Notes under the pieces: model-generated
The model's database searches: none
Told to the model about the DNA's origin: nothing
Seen by the model: the letters and a program-made list of their open reading frames with translations, nothing else
Program-made: the position numbers and the translations under genes
DNA from: an uncultured Clostridia bacterium
GTDB taxonomy: Bacteria; Bacillota; Clostridia; TANB77; CAG-508
NCBI GenBank assembly: GCA_947625835.1
Contig: CANQPY010000004.1
Location: 1-63,235, forward strand
Length of the DNA stretch: 63,235 bases
Direction of reading: 5' to 3'
Shown: positions 48,954-59,485 of the stretch, in pieces
Layout of the letters: each line of letters starts with the position of its first letter
How positions within the stretch are numbered: the first letter of the stretch is position 1

Positions 48954-49328
48954 ATGAAAGATCAAGAAAGAGTTTTAAGAAAAAGTATTGGCAAAAAAAT
49001 TAAACTTGCTAGAGCAAAAGCAAATTATACACAAGAAGAATTAGCTGAAAAGCTATCACTATCTCCTAGATATATTAGTCAATTAGAAAGAGGAATTGCT
49101 TTTGGAAGTGCTACAACTATTACTAATGTTTGTAAAACTTTGCAAATAGATTCTAACTTTTTATTTGCTGATGTAATTAATAATAGTAACAATATTTTAG
49201 ATAACATTACAGATGATAAATTCTTAGAAAATTATTTAAAATTAGATGATTATAATAAAATGGTAGTATCCATACTTACAAATGAATTAATTCGAGTTCA
49301 AGAAAAAAATAATATAAAAAAGGCCTAA
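48954..49328 (+). CDS. XRE-family transcriptional regulator
   Basis: A 124-residue regulator with an N-terminal HTH_3 domain: KIKLARAKANYTQEELAEKL, SLSPRYISQLERGIAFGS, TITNVCKTLQI. The C-terminal part is helical and may mediate oligomerisation. A TAAGGAGGGTC ribosome site is present and a terminator follows. Target genes unknown. Confidence 0.88.
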   Translation: MKDQERVLRKSIGKKIKLARAKANYTQEELAEKLSLSPRYISQLERGIAFGSATTITNVCKTLQIDSNFLFADVINNSNNILDNITDDKFLENYLKLDDYNKMVVSILTNELIRVQEKNNIKKA

Positions 49329-49356
49329 TTGTTTCTTAATTAGGCTTTTTCTATAT
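49319..49356. terminator. Bidirectional terminator between XRE and sortase genes
   Basis: AAAAAGGCCTAATT-loop-AATTAGGCTTTTT between convergent genes. Confidence 0.85.
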
Positions 49357-49362
49357 TATTTT

Positions 49363-50133
49363 TTAATTTGCTTCCCTTGCTTTTATAATTGTTCTATGTT
49401 TACTATCTAATGTACATGTTATTAAAGTTATCTCTTTTCTTCCTTCTGTTAATTGTGATGTGCAATTAACATCTGTTGGGTCTACAACATATTGATCATA
49501 AACCATATATTTGATTGTCTTTCCAGATAAATCTGTAATGTTGATTGTATCTCCTATTACTAAAGTTGATAATTTGCTAAAAAATTTAGTGTTTCTATAA
49601 TTATGACCTACTATACAAAAATTTCCAACTTCGTTTGGTTGTGGTCCCCAAAACTTTGTAAGTGAAATTTTTAATAGTGCTTCTGTTTCTTCTGCTGAAT
49701 GTGTCTGTCCATCTAGAATAGGATATTTAATATTAAGTTTTGGTATACTTATTGTTGCAACAGTTGTATAGTTATATCCTGCATTTGTTTTTCTTACATC
49801 TCTATTTACTACTATTGGTGTATTTTGAGGTGTATTTTCTACTTCTACCTCTTGTTCTTCTTCCTGCCCTTCTTGTACTGGTTCATCATTTAGTATGACA
49901 ACTAGAACATTATTATCTGCTACTGTTGTATCTTCTTCGGGAATGTCTAAATCTTCTAAAATTTCTTGTGATACTTCTTCACTTTTATTTCTATCATATT
50001 CTGCGTAAATATAAGCAGAAACTAAAATGCATAGTACAAAAACTGATAAGAAAAATTCAAATTTATACATTTTCTTTTTTCTCTTCAGTTCAGGTGTTAT
50101 ATAAAGTTTTTTTGTCACTAAAATCTGATTCAT
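49363..50133 (-). CDS. Sortase (class D/E-like)
   Basis: A 256-residue membrane transpeptidase. One N-terminal helix (FFLSVFVLCILVSAYIYA) and a Glu-rich spacer precede the sortase domain. The catalytic histidine is in CIVGHNYRN, the cysteine in EITLITCTLDSKHR, and an arginine follows in that same segment. The TLITCT arrangement fits housekeeping class D/E-type sortases of Clostridia. No LPxTG substrate is encoded nearby. Confidence 0.85.
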   Translation of the reverse strand: MNQILVTKKLYITPELKRKKKMYKFEFFLSVFVLCILVSAYIYAEYDRNKSEEVSQEILEDLDIPEEDTTVADNNVLVVILNDEPVQEGQEEEQEVEVENTPQNTPIVVNRDVRKTNAGYNYTTVATISIPKLNIKYPILDGQTHSAEETEALLKISLTKFWGPQPNEVGNFCIVGHNYRNTKFFSKLSTLVIGDTINITDLSGKTIKYMVYDQYVVDPTDVNCTSQLTEGRKEITLITCTLDSKHRTIIKAREAN

Positions 50134-50201
50134 TTTTATCTCCCTATTTACACTTCTATTTTATTATAACACAAAAATATATTATTGAAAATAGTTTTTT
50201 A

Positions 50202-51086
50202 TTATTTTGATGGAAAAGCTAATTTGGTAATATTTGCATAATCTTGCAAGCTTAAATTTTCTGGTCTTATTGTTAAATTAAGGTTTAATTTTCGTAAAAT
50301 TTCTTCTCCTTTTTCCTTATTTTCAAATACTTTTGCATTTACTAATGCATTTAATAAAGTTTTTCTTCTTTGCATAAATGCACATTTTATAATGCGAAAT
50401 AAAATTTCTTTTTTCTCTACATTTACAGGTGGTTCTTTCCTTATTTTTAATTTTATGACTTTTGATGTTACATCAGGCTTTGGTAAAAAAGAGCTATTTG
50501 GTACTTCTATAATACTTTCTGCTTCTGCATAATAATAAACACTATAACTAATTGCTCCAGTTTCTTTGTCGCCTGGAATAGCAATTAATCTATTTGCTAC
50601 TTCTTTTTGTACCATAACAGTTATACTTTCTAATTCTATTTCTTCTTCTAATAATTTCATAATAATAGGTGTTGTAATGTAATATGGTAAATTTGCTACT
50701 ACTTTTACATGTTTGATAGAATCATCATTTTTTTCATATTTAATTAATTCTTTTAGGTTTACTTGTAATATGTCTTGGTTTAAAAGGTCAAAATTGTTAT
50801 ATCCAGAAAATCTGTCTAATAAAATTTTTATCATTTTTCTATCTAATTCTATACAAATTACCTTTGAAGCTTTTTCTAATAAATATTTTGTTAGAGTACC
50901 TAGCCCTGGACCAATTTCGATTACTAAATCTTCCTTTGTTATTTCACTAGAATCTACTATCGTATTTACTATATCTTCACTAATCAAAAAATTTTGTCCT
51001 AATGATTTATTTGCCCTAATATGATATTTATTCATTATAAATTTAGTTTCTTCTAAAATATTATCCACTTGTTTTTCCCCTTTCAT
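50202..51086 (-). CDS. ksgA: 16S rRNA dimethyladenosine transferase KsgA
   Basis: A 294-residue enzyme that dimethylates A1518/A1519 of 16S rRNA. Signatures: ANKSLGQNFLIS, VIEIGPGLGTLTKYLL, DILQVNL, and the catalytic VVANLPYYITTPII. An alternative start at the internal MNKYHIRANK is possible. No in-frame CGG. Confidence 0.95.
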   Translation of the reverse strand: MKGEKQVDNILEETKFIMNKYHIRANKSLGQNFLISEDIVNTIVDSSEITKEDLVIEIGPGLGTLTKYLLEKASKVICIELDRKMIKILLDRFSGYNNFDLLNQDILQVNLKELIKYEKNDDSIKHVKVVANLPYYITTPIIMKLLEEEIELESITVMVQKEVANRLIAIPGDKETGAISYSVYYYAEAESIIEVPNSSFLPKPDVTSKVIKLKIRKEPPVNVEKKEILFRIIKCAFMQRRKTLLNALVNAKVFENKEKGEEILRKLNLNLTIRPENLSLQDYANITKLAFPSK

Positions 51087-51209
51087 TAGTAATTTTTAGT
51101 ATATACAATATTAATATATAACAATTTCTTTAATTTTTCAACTTTTATTGATTTTTAAATGTTTTTAATATACAATATACTTACAAAATGATAGCAAAAG
51201 AGGTTAAAT

Positions 51210-53465
51210 ATGAAAAATAATAAAGTTGTCAAAATGAAAAAATCTATTGAATCAAAAAATTTAATTCATGTTACTAAATTAAAAGTTTTAATGGTTTTTA
51301 TTGTTCTTATTTTTATTGCTCTAATTATTAGAATTGGATTTATTCAATTTGCACAAGGAAATTTTCTAAAAGAACAAGCCTATCAACAACAGACAATTAA
51401 CCAAATTATTAGTCCAAAACGTGGTAATATTTATGATTCTACGGGAAAAGCTATTGCTATTGGCGCACAAGTAGATACCATAACTATTAATCCTACAAAA
51501 ATTATAAAAGATACAGATGTTGATACTAAAGATTATAAGGAAAAGGTAGCAAAAGGCTTATCTGAAATTTTTGAGTTAAATTATGATGAAGTATTAGAAA
51601 AAGTAAATAGTGATTCACAAGTAGAAACTATTATTAAAAAAGTTGAGCAAGAAAAGGTTGACAAATTAAAAGAATGGATGAAGGCAAACGAAATTACTGT
51701 AGGAATAAATATTGACGAAGATACTAAAAGATATTATCCATATGGTAATGTTGCATCAAGTGTTATTGGTTTTTGTGGAAGTGATAACCAAGGTTTAAGT
51801 GGTATTGAAGCAACTTGGGAATCTGTTTTAACTGGTACTCCACGGAAAAATTGTTAGTTCAAAAGGTAGTAATCAGCAAGAAATTCCAAATAGCGAAAAA
51901 ACATATATTTCTGCTGAAAATGGAAGTGATTTAACTCTTACTATTGATTTAAACATACAAACAACTGTTGAAAAATATTTAAAACAAGCTGTTGAAAATA
52001 ATAATTGCCTAAGAGGTGGAAATGTAATTGCCATGAATCCTAAAACTGGTGATATTCTTGCTATGGCATCATACCCAGATTATGATTTAAATTCACCTTA
52101 TACTCCAAATGAGACACTTGCTAAAACTTATGATTCTCTTACATTAGAACAAAAAAGTGAAGCATTATATAAAATGTGGACAAACAAGTCTGTAGCAGAA
52201 ACTTATGAACCTGGCTCTACTTTTAAGCTTATTACTACAGCCGTTGCTTTAGAAGAAAATATCACTACAACAGATAAAGCTAACGATTTTTATTGCAAAT
52301 CTTATGAAACTGTTGCTGATAGAAGAATTAACTGCTCTAGCAGTACAGGTCATGGATATCAAACTTTAAGAAAAGCATTAATGAATTCTTGTAACCCTGC
52401 TTTTATTCAATTAGGACAACGAATTGGAGCTCCAACTTTATACAAATATTATAATGCATTTGGATTATTTGATTCTACTAATTCTAGTCTTTATGGAGAA
52501 CAAGCTGGTCTTTTCCACGATTTAGATAATGTAGGAGCAGTTGAACTTGCAACAATGTCATTTGGACAAAGAATTAATATTACTCCACTTCAACTAATTA
52601 CTGCAGTATCTTGCATTGCAAATGATGGTATTCTTATGAAACCTCGTATTGTTAAAGAAATAACTAACACTGATACTTCTACTGTTACAGAAGTTCCTAT
52701 TACGCAAGTAAGACAAGTAATATCATCTCAAACGGCTGAACAAGTAAAAAATATGATGGAATCTGTTACTACAAATGGTACAGGAAGAAACGGAGCTGTA
52801 TCTCGGATATTCTATAGGTGGAAAAACTGGTACATCTGAACCTCCTGTAGGAAAAAGCGAAGAAGGCTATGTTGCTTCTTATATAGCAATTTCTCCAGTA
52901 GAAGATACTCGGAATTGTTGTTCTTGTTACATTATATAATCCTCAAGGGAAAAACGGTCATCAAGGTGGAACTATTGCAGGTCCTGTTGTATCTCAAATA
53001 TTATCTGAAGTATTACCTTATTTAGGAGTTCCTTCTGACCAAGATTCTTCTAGTAATACTAATCCTGCAAATAGTATAATTGTTCCTGATGTTAGAAATA
53101 AAACTGTTGCAGAAGCAGAAAAAATCTTACAAGCTAATGGATTTGATACTAAAAACTATACTAATGGGGATTCAAATACATTACTTGTTCAAGATCAAAA
53201 CCCAAAGCCTGGAAATTCTCTTCCAAAAAGCTCTATTGTTGTTCTTTATGGTCAGGGAAGTACAACCTCAACTTCTGTATCTGTTCCAGATTTGAAAGGT
53301 ATGAATGTCTCTCAGGCAACTAGCATACTAAAATCTAAAAACCTAAATATTAGTGTTGAAGGTTCTGGTAATGTAATTTCACAAGATTATTCACCAGATG
53401 AACAAGTTCCAGAAGGTACTATTATAAAAGTAAATTTAAAACCAACTTTGTCAAATGGACATTAA
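51210..53465 (+). CDS. Second PASTA-domain class B PBP, read through three CGG +1 sites
   Basis: A 750-residue transpeptidase paralogous to the SpoVD-like protein at 44.2-46.2 kb. Membrane helix at about 30-50; NQIISPKRGNIYDSTGKAIA; EPGSTFKLITTAV; MNSCNPAFIQLGQRIG; GGKTGTSEPPVG; two C-terminal PASTA domains (IVPDVRNKTVAEAEKIL, VSVPDLKGMNVSQATSIL). CGG skips at 51843, 52804 and 52910 join four frame segments to give TGTPGKIVSSKG, AVSGYSIGGKTGT and EDTGIVVLVTLYNPQG. It stands alone on the plus strand. One of the two PBPs probably serves division and the other sporulation, but which is which is uncertain. Confidence 0.92.
51843..51845 (+). other. +1 recoding site, CCA-CGG-A, second PBP site 1
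   Basis: Restores TGTPGKIVSSKGSNQQ. The zero frame ends at TAG four codons later. Confidence 0.9.
52804..52806 (+). other. +1 recoding site, TCT-CGG-A, second PBP site 2
   Basis: Restores SGYSIGGKTGTSEPP, the active-site KTG segment. The catalytic motif is unreadable without the shift. Confidence 0.92.
52910..52912 (+). other. +1 recoding site, ACT-CGG-A, second PBP site 3
   Basis: Restores EDTGIVVLVTLYNPQGKNG and leads into the PASTA domains. Confidence 0.9.
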
Positions 53466-53520
53466 TTAAAAAGTAGTTTTATAAAGATTGTTGATTAAAT
53501 ATTTTCAACAGTCTTTATTT

Positions 53521-54144
53521 TTATTCCATAACTTCATTATTCCAAAATTTTTCTAATAAGTTGTCCAATTTTTTTATTTTACTAAATCTTTGAAATACTT
53601 TTGAAAAAAAAATATTATTTTCTCCGCATAAGTAGCACATCCAAGCTTCTTTTTTTGTTATATTATTATAATCTTTTATTTTAAATTTAGGTAATTCTAA
53701 TATATATAATTCAATTTTGTTTTCTAGTTTAGATGGTATAGTAATTTTGCTAAAATAATTATCTGATTTCAAATATTTGAAATCTAATATATTTATTGTA
53801 ATCGTTTTTGTAAATTTTCTACTATCGCTATATTCTAATTGGTTTGAATGAATTTGAGCATAGTATAATAACATTTTATTTAAAATGTAATACCCGTCTA
53901 TTATTTGAATTCCTATATTCAATTCTTCTTGATTTTCTAATTTTATCCTTAGATCTGCTATACCAAAGTTTTCTTCTGAAGGTAAATAGTTAGATTTAGA
54001 TTCTAAATATGGATTTAATTTTATTTCCTTGATTTCCATTTCTAAAAATGTTTCTATAAAATCTTGTAATATATCTAAATTGTCTTTTGAATTTAAAATT
54101 TTTCGTAATACTCTATTGCTTTTTGATATAAATTTTCTATTCAT
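53521..54144 (-). CDS. PD-(D/E)XK / Rpn-like nuclease-family protein
   Basis: A 207-residue protein resembling Rpn/PDDEXK_2 family putative transposases: FGIADLRIKLENQEELNIGIQI carries the aspartate and the Q of the core, then a helix with LLYYAQIHSNQL. The expected glutamate of E-x-Q is glycine here (IGIQ), so catalysis may be lost. It is shorter than usual family members, which have C-terminal repeats. Call is moderate. Confidence 0.6.
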   Translation of the reverse strand: MNRKFISKSNRVLRKILNSKDNLDILQDFIETFLEMEIKEIKLNPYLESKSNYLPSEENFGIADLRIKLENQEELNIGIQIIDGYYILNKMLLYYAQIHSNQLEYSDSRKFTKTITINILDFKYLKSDNYFSKITIPSKLENKIELYILELPKFKIKDYNNITKKEAWMCYLCGENNIFFSKVFQRFSKIKKLDNLLEKFWNNEVME

Positions 54145-54320
54145 GATTTTGTTTTAGTGCACTAATGTTTTCCCTCCTCATGTGATTTTTAAATTATATA
54201 ATTTATTAAATAGTATAATTTCTATTTAATAATTTTGTCAAGATGTTTTCTTTATTTTTTTTCACTTTTCATCGCGATTTTCGACATTTTTTGAGTTTTG
54301 CAGCATTATTTTGACTTTTT

Positions 54321-54394
54321 TAGAATATAAAAAACGGAATAAAGATTTTTCTTGGCAGTATTATACTACTAAGAATATCTTAATCCCGCATAAT
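54321..54394 (-). repeat. Two-hairpin dispersed element, copy D (partial)
   Basis: Only hairpin 2 with changed stem bases (CGGAATAAAGATTTTTCTTG paired with CTAAGAATATCTTAATCCCG) and part of the linker (GCATAATTA) remain. The sequence TAGAATATAAAAA that normally borders hairpin 1 is joined directly to it. It lies just downstream of walR on the minus strand. Confidence 0.7.
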
Positions 54395-54402
54395 TAAAAT
54401 CT

Positions 54403-55143
54403 CTATTTTGTAGATATATAGTAACCTACACCTCTTTTTGTAATTAATATTTTTGGCATAGAAGTATCTCTTTCTATTTTTTCTCTTATTCTTCTAACTG
54501 TTACATCAACTGTTCTAATGTCTCCAAAATATTCATATCCCCATACTTTTTCTAATAATGTCTCTCTTGTTACAACTTGTCCTGGTTGAGATGCTAAGAA
54601 TTTTAAAACTTCAAATTCTCTTAAGGTTAAGTCTATAACTTCTCCTCTAACTTTTACTTCAAATTTTTCTAAGTCTAATTCTAATTCACCAACTACGAGT
54701 TTGTTATCTTTCTTTAGATTATTATTTTCTGGTTCAGTTATTAATAAGTCAGAACCTGCATCTACTTTCCTTAAGTTAGCTTTTACCCTTGCTACAAGTT
54801 CTCTCACACTAAATGGCTTTGTAATATAGTCATCTGCTCCCAATTCTAAACCTAATATTTTGTCAATTTCACCATCTTTTGCTGTTAGCATTATAATTGG
54901 CACATTTAAAGAGTTTTTTATTCTTTTGCATACAGACAAACCATCTAATTTTGGTAGCATTATATCTAATAATATTAAGTCTGGCTTTTGCTCTAAAGCC
55001 ATATTAACAGCAGTTATGCCGTCTCCTGCTTCGATCGTTTTATATCCTTCTTTTTTTAGATTATACATTAATATATCAACAATTGGTGGTTCATCATCAA
55101 CAATTAAAATTGTTTTTGCATCTTTATACATTTCTTCTTCCAC
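54403..55143 (-). CDS. walR: WalR-type essential response regulator
   Basis: A 246-residue OmpR-family regulator. Receiver: ILIVDDEPPIVDIL, LILLDIMLPKLDG (phospho-aspartate), DDYITKPFSVREL. DNA-binding part with VWGYEYFGDIRTVDVTVRRI, the stretch typical of WalR/YycF. It probably pairs with the WalK-type kinase at 34.3-35.8 kb, although the two are usually adjacent. Start may be the second Met (MYKDAKTILIV). Confidence 0.88.
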   Translation of the reverse strand: MEEEMYKDAKTILIVDDEPPIVDILMYNLKKEGYKTIEAGDGITAVNMALEQKPDLILLDIMLPKLDGLSVCKRIKNSLNVPIIMLTAKDGEIDKILGLELGADDYITKPFSVRELVARVKANLRKVDAGSDLLITEPENNNLKKDNKLVVGELELDLEKFEVKVRGEVIDLTLREFEVLKFLASQPGQVVTRETLLEKVWGYEYFGDIRTVDVTVRRIREKIERDTSMPKILITKRGVGYYISTK

Positions 55144-55556
55144 AAAAATACCGCCTTTCTAGTAGCTTTATTTTTATATCATATTTATATCATATTTAAA
55201 TTTATTATACAAGTTTTTTTTCATATTTTCTCATTTTTTAGTTCAATATGTGTTACTGTTTCGACTTTAACTTGCTACTGTAAAAAGTTCAATATATTTT
55301 TTATTTATAACTCCCAGCTACATAACAGACTATAATAAAAAGCATTTATAATATTTTTTATAAATGCGTAAGCGACCAAACGAAGCAAAGCGAAGTGCGA
55401 TTGGAGCAACTTACATTTAATTTTTTTATTTACGGAAGTTGCGACAGACAAATTTATAAAAAATATTATAAATGCTTTTTAACAGTCTGTAATTTGCTGG
55501 TCCCCCCGATTTGTTATTAATAAAAAATATATTGAACTTTTTATATATAATTAATT
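55144..55556. other. Intergenic region holding structured repeat copy 3
   Basis: There is no gene. It contains AT-rich sequence upstream of walR and the long-armed palindromic element at 55282-55542, which abuts the 3' end of aspS. Confidence 0.7.
55282..55542. repeat. Long-armed palindromic repeat (MITE-like), copy 3
   Basis: Inverse orientation of copy 1. It has the same terminal repeats (AAAGTTCAATATATTTTTTA), the same nested arms and the same core read as TGCGTAAGCGACC ... GTGCGATTGGAGCAACTT ... AAGTTGCGACA. An outer GGTCCCCCCGATTTG segment is present here and at 42.17 kb. Confidence 0.8.
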
Positions 55557-57303
55557 TTAGTCTGAACTGCAACTAATATGTACATCATCTAATTGCTGTT
55601 TTGTAACTTTTGATGGAGCATTCATAAGTAGGTCTCTTGCTCTTTTATTTTTTGGAAATGCTATAATTTCTCTTATATTTTGTGAATCTGCAATTAGCAT
55701 AATCATTCTATCTACCCCTGGTGCTGCTCCTGCATGTGGTGGTGTTCCATATTGAAAAGCATTATACAATGCTCCAAATCGATTTTTTACATCTTCTTCT
55801 GAATATCCTGCTATTTCAAAAGCTTTTACCATAATCTCTGGGCTATGATTTCTTACGGCTCCAGATGCCATTTCATATCCATTACATACTAAATCATACT
55901 GATATGCAAGAATTTCCAGTGGATTTTTATTTTGAAGTGCTTCTAATCCTCCCTGTGGCATTGAAAATGGATTATGACTAAAGTCTATTGTTCCTTCATC
56001 TGATAATTCATACATAGGAAAATCTACTATAAAGCAGAATTTATATACACCTTTTTCTATTAAATCTAATCTCTTTCCTAGCTCTATTCTAACTAGACCT
56101 GCTATTTTTTGTGCTTTTTCAAATTCATCTGCTATGAAAAATACAGCAGAGTTATTATTTAATTCATAATTTTTTTCTAGTTCTTTTTTCATATCCTCTG
56201 TTATAAATTTAGAAATTCCGCCTGTTAATTCTCCTGAATTTTCACATTTTGCCCATGCTAATCCTTTTGCTCCCACTTCATCAGATGTTGCAAATTCAGT
56301 CATTTTATCAAAGAATTTTCTGCCTTGCTCTGCTCCATTTGGAACGACAATTGCTTTTATTGCTTTATTTTCAAATGCCTTAAATTCTGAGTTTTTAAAT
56401 ACTTCTGTTACATCTTGAATTATAAGTGGATTTCTTAAGTCTGGTTTATCTATTCCATATTTCTCTATTGCTTCTTTATAAGGTATCCTTACAAATGGTC
56501 CTTCTTCTACCTTCCAATTTGTAAATTTTTTAAAAGTATATGGTACAACATCTTCCATTACTTTAAATACGTCTTCTTGAGTTGCGAAGCTCATTTCAAA
56601 ATCTAATTGATAAAATTCTCCTGGTGCACGATCTGCTCTTGGATCCTCATCTCTAAAACATGGTGCAATTTGATAATATTTATTAAATCCAGCTACCATT
56701 AATAATTGTTTAAATTGTTGTGGTGCTTGTGGAAGTGCATAAAATTCGCCTGGATTTAGTCTACTTGGCACTAAATAATCTCTTGCCCCTTCTGGAGAAG
56801 AATTTGCTAAGATTGGTGTTTGAATTTCTGTAAATCCTAGTTCGTCCATTCTATCTCTTAATGTTTTTAATATTTTTGAGCGAAGCAAAATATTATTGTG
56901 TAATTTTTCATTTCTTAAATCTAAAAATCTATATTCTAATCTTAAATCTTCTCTTACTTCTTGATTTGTATTTATCTCAAATGGAAGTACATTTTTACAT
57001 TTTCCAAGTACTTCTATTTTGCTTGCAATTACTTCAATATTTCCTGTTTTCATATTTGGATTTTTATTGCTTCTTTCCACAACTTTTCCGCAAAATGTGA
57101 ATACAACTTTCACTATTTATTTCTTTAACTTGCTCTTGTAATTTTTCGTCTTGAACAACAATTTGTGTAATTCCAAATTCATCTCTTAAATCTATAAATA
57201 TCATTCCACCTAAGTTTCTGATTTTTTGAACCCATCCTGCTAATTCTACATTTTCTTCAGTATTTTTTAAATTTAACTCCCCACATGTTTTCGTTCTATA
57301 CAT
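55557..57303 (-). CDS. aspS: Aspartyl-tRNA synthetase, read through one CGG +1 site
   Basis: A 581-residue bacterial-type AspRS. OB-fold N-terminus (GELNLKNTEENVELAGWVQK), motif 2 in FRDEDPRADRAPGEFYQLDFE-like sequence, GAD insertion, and motif 3 near GAAPGVDRMIMLI. The zero frame from MYRTKTCGELN breaks at CGG (57088-57090); skipping C gives CIHILGKVVERSNKNPN and continues to the normal end. AspRS is essential, so the site must be read through. Confidence 0.93.
57088..57090 (-). other. +1 recoding site, TTG-CGG-A, aspS
   Basis: Codon 72, in the OB-fold domain. Skipping C restores ILGKVVERSNKNPNM. The unshifted product ends after 79 residues. Confidence 0.9.
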
Positions 57304-57450
57304 ATTGTTTCCTCCATATATTTTTATCTTCCCTTATATTACCATAAATTCTAGTATTTTTCAATGTTTTTGTAAATTAATTTAATTTTATATCTTGCAG
57401 TTTTTTTCTTTTCATGCTATGATAAAATTATAGTAGCAAAGGAGAATAGT

Positions 57451-58396
57451 ATGAAAAACGAAATTGATTTTTATGATAATACAAATTTAAAGTCTTACAA
57501 TTTAGATGAAAGTATGCGTTATCAATTAAATATGTTAGATAATTTAGATGTTTTTACAAGAAAGCATTGTGAAAATGTTGCAAGTTTAACTTGTAGGCTT
57601 TGCGAGCAACTTCACTGTACAAAGGGTTTTACAGAATATTGCACTATTTGTGCTTATTTGCATGATATTGGAAAACTTTTCATTCCACCTAGTATTCTTC
57701 AAAAACCAGAAAGATTAACAGATGAAGAATATGAAATTATGAAAACACATACTACAATTGGTTATAATATTTGCATGAAGGACTTGAAATTGAGGCCTTA
57801 CGCAGCTCGGTGCTTTATATCATCATGAAGCTTTAAATGGCACTGGATATCCTAAAGGATTAACAAAAAAAGATATTCCTTACGAAGGTCAAATTATTCG
57901 TGTTGCTGACGAATATGATGCTATTGTTAGTAAAAGACAATATAAATCACATGTTGGAATTTCTGATACATTAAAAATTTTGATTGAAAATACTCATCCA
58001 TCTGAAGAATTAAAAAAATCAAATGCTCTTAATAAAATAGCTATAGATACTCATCTTGGTAAAAACAATCCCATTATTGTAAAAGCTTTATTTAAAGTAG
58101 TAATTGAAGATATTGAATATGAAATATATGCTACTCAAAATTATATTGATGGACTTGTTGCAGAATTAGATAGATTTAAAGAAATTTTAAAATATAAAGA
58201 AAAAATGGAAAAAGCAAAAAAAGAAAAAGACAAAAATTACTATTTGGAAGGCATAAAAGTATTGTTAAAAGAGCATGAAACTCTTGATAATTATATGGAT
58301 ATGTATGAGCAATATAAAACAGCTTATGAAAATAGAAAAAAGATTATTGATAATCTTTATCATGAAATTAAAATTATTAAAAAATTAAAAGTGTAA
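57451..58396 (+). CDS. HD-GYP-domain phosphohydrolase, read through one CGG +1 site
   Basis: A 314-residue HD-GYP protein; the family hydrolyses cyclic di-GMP or related signals. HD motif in CAYLHDIGKLFIPPSIL; after the skip at 57808 the protein gives YAAGALYHHEALNGTGYP, containing the HHE and GTGYP signature of HD-GYP, then RVADEYDAIVSKRQYK. The C-terminal 100 residues form a Lys/Glu-rich coiled coil. Without the skip, the protein ends just before its catalytic signature. An AAAGGAGAAT ribosome site is present; divergent from aspS. Confidence 0.9.
57808..57810 (+). other. +1 recoding site, GCT-CGG-T, HD-GYP gene
   Basis: Codon 120. Skipping C gives AAGALYHHEALNGTGYP. Same 13-mer context GCAGCTCGGTGCT as porA. 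Confidence 0.9.
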
Positions 58397-58403
58397 AAAG
58401 GTT

Positions 58404-58438
58404 TTAAAAAGGTTGCAAGAAATTTGCAACCTTTTATT
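58404..58438. terminator. Bidirectional terminator between HD-GYP and mazF
   Basis: AAAAGGTTGCAA-loop-TTGCAACCTTTT between convergent genes. Confidence 0.85.
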
Positions 58439-58796
58439 ATTCACCTAGTCCAAAGCTTATTCCTAAAGCATTATTTACTTGATCAATTATTTTTTCATCA
58501 TCAATATGACCTATTCTTTCTTTTAATCTACTTTTATCTATAGTTCTTATTTGTTCTGCAAGTACCACTGAATTGCTTTTTAATCCACAAGAGTCTGAAT
58601 CAATTTCTATATGTGTTGGTAATTTATTTTTTCCTGTTTGAGAAGTTATTGCTGCTGCAATTACAGTAGGACTATACTTATTGCCTAAGTCATTTTGTAT
58701 AATAAGAACTGGTCTAATACCACCTTGTTCTGAACCAACTACTGGACTTAAATCTGCATAAAACATATCTCCTCTTTTGATTTGCATATCATTCAC
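58437..58796 (-). CDS. mazF: MazF/EndoA-type endoribonuclease toxin
   Basis: A 119-residue MazF/PemK-family RNase. Signatures: [39 protein letters not shown], and [12 protein letters not shown]. It cleaves single-stranded RNA at short motifs. The usual MazE/EndoAI antitoxin gene is not directly upstream; the preceding gene encodes an unrelated membrane-anchored protein, so the antitoxin is elsewhere or absent. Confidence 0.92.
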   Translation of the reverse strand: MNDMQIKRGDMFYADLSPVVGSEQGGIRPVLIIQNDLGNKYSPTVIAAAITSQTGKNKLPTHIEIDSDSCGLKSNSVVLAEQIRTIDKSRLKERIGHIDDEKIIDQVNNALGISFGLGE

Positions 58797-58848
58797 TCCT
58801 AATTATTGCTATATTGTCAAGTATATTTCATGCTATTTTAAATATAAT

Positions 58849-59460
58849 CTATTTTATATTTATCTCATTATATGATATGTAAACCTCTGTTTTTTTGTTC
58901 ATATCCTTTACTTCTAATTTAGTTGGATTTTTAGTTGTTTTATCTACATATAGTGTTTTTTCTTTTCCATCTTTTTCTGTTTGCATAATAACTGCATTTT
59001 GTTCTTCATTCCAATTTGATTTTTTACTTTCTTTATAATCTTTTATAAAACTATTTAAATCTAAACTATTGTCAGATACGTATTCATAATTTTCATAAAG
59101 AGAACTAAGATTTAAATTAGTATTTTCTACTTTTAATTTTCCATTACTTTTTGTAATTTTAATTCCAGAAATATTATTAGGTTCTAATATTTCTTGTGAA
59201 GATTCATTAGAATTTTTATATGTTTGCTTGATTCTATATTTATTAATATTTTTATTACTTTTAACTTCTACTTTTATTTCAGTTTCATAAGAATTAATAT
59301 TTAAAATATAATCTATAATTTCTTGACTACTAGTATTGTTACCAATTTTTGAATTTTTAGACATATTTGTTTTAAAAAATATTAAAAATATAATTCCTAT
59401 AATAATTAATATCAGTATTAAAATAAATATAGCTTTCTTTTTCAAAGTTTTTGCCTCCAT
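58849..59460 (-). CDS. Membrane-anchored protein, possibly GerS/LolA-like
   Basis: A 203-residue protein with an N-terminal membrane anchor (IFILILILIIIGIIFLIFF) and an extracytoplasmic domain rich in Asn, Ser and Lys. Alternating beta-strand stretches (YETEIKVEVKSNKNINKYRI, IMQTEKDGKEKTLYVDK) resemble the LolA-like fold of germination lipoprotein GerS in clostridia. No lipobox cysteine is present. Assignment is tentative. Located between dus and mazF. Confidence 0.45.
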   Translation of the reverse strand: MEAKTLKKKAIFILILILIIIGIIFLIFFKTNMSKNSKIGNNTSSQEIIDYILNINSYETEIKVEVKSNKNINKYRIKQTYKNSNESSQEILEPNNISGIKITKSNGKLKVENTNLNLSSLYENYEYVSDNSLDLNSFIKDYKESKKSNWNEEQNAVIMQTEKDGKEKTLYVDKTTKNPTKLEVKDMNKKTEVYISYNEINIK

Positions 59461-59485
59461 AAAATAAATTCATTATAATTTTATT

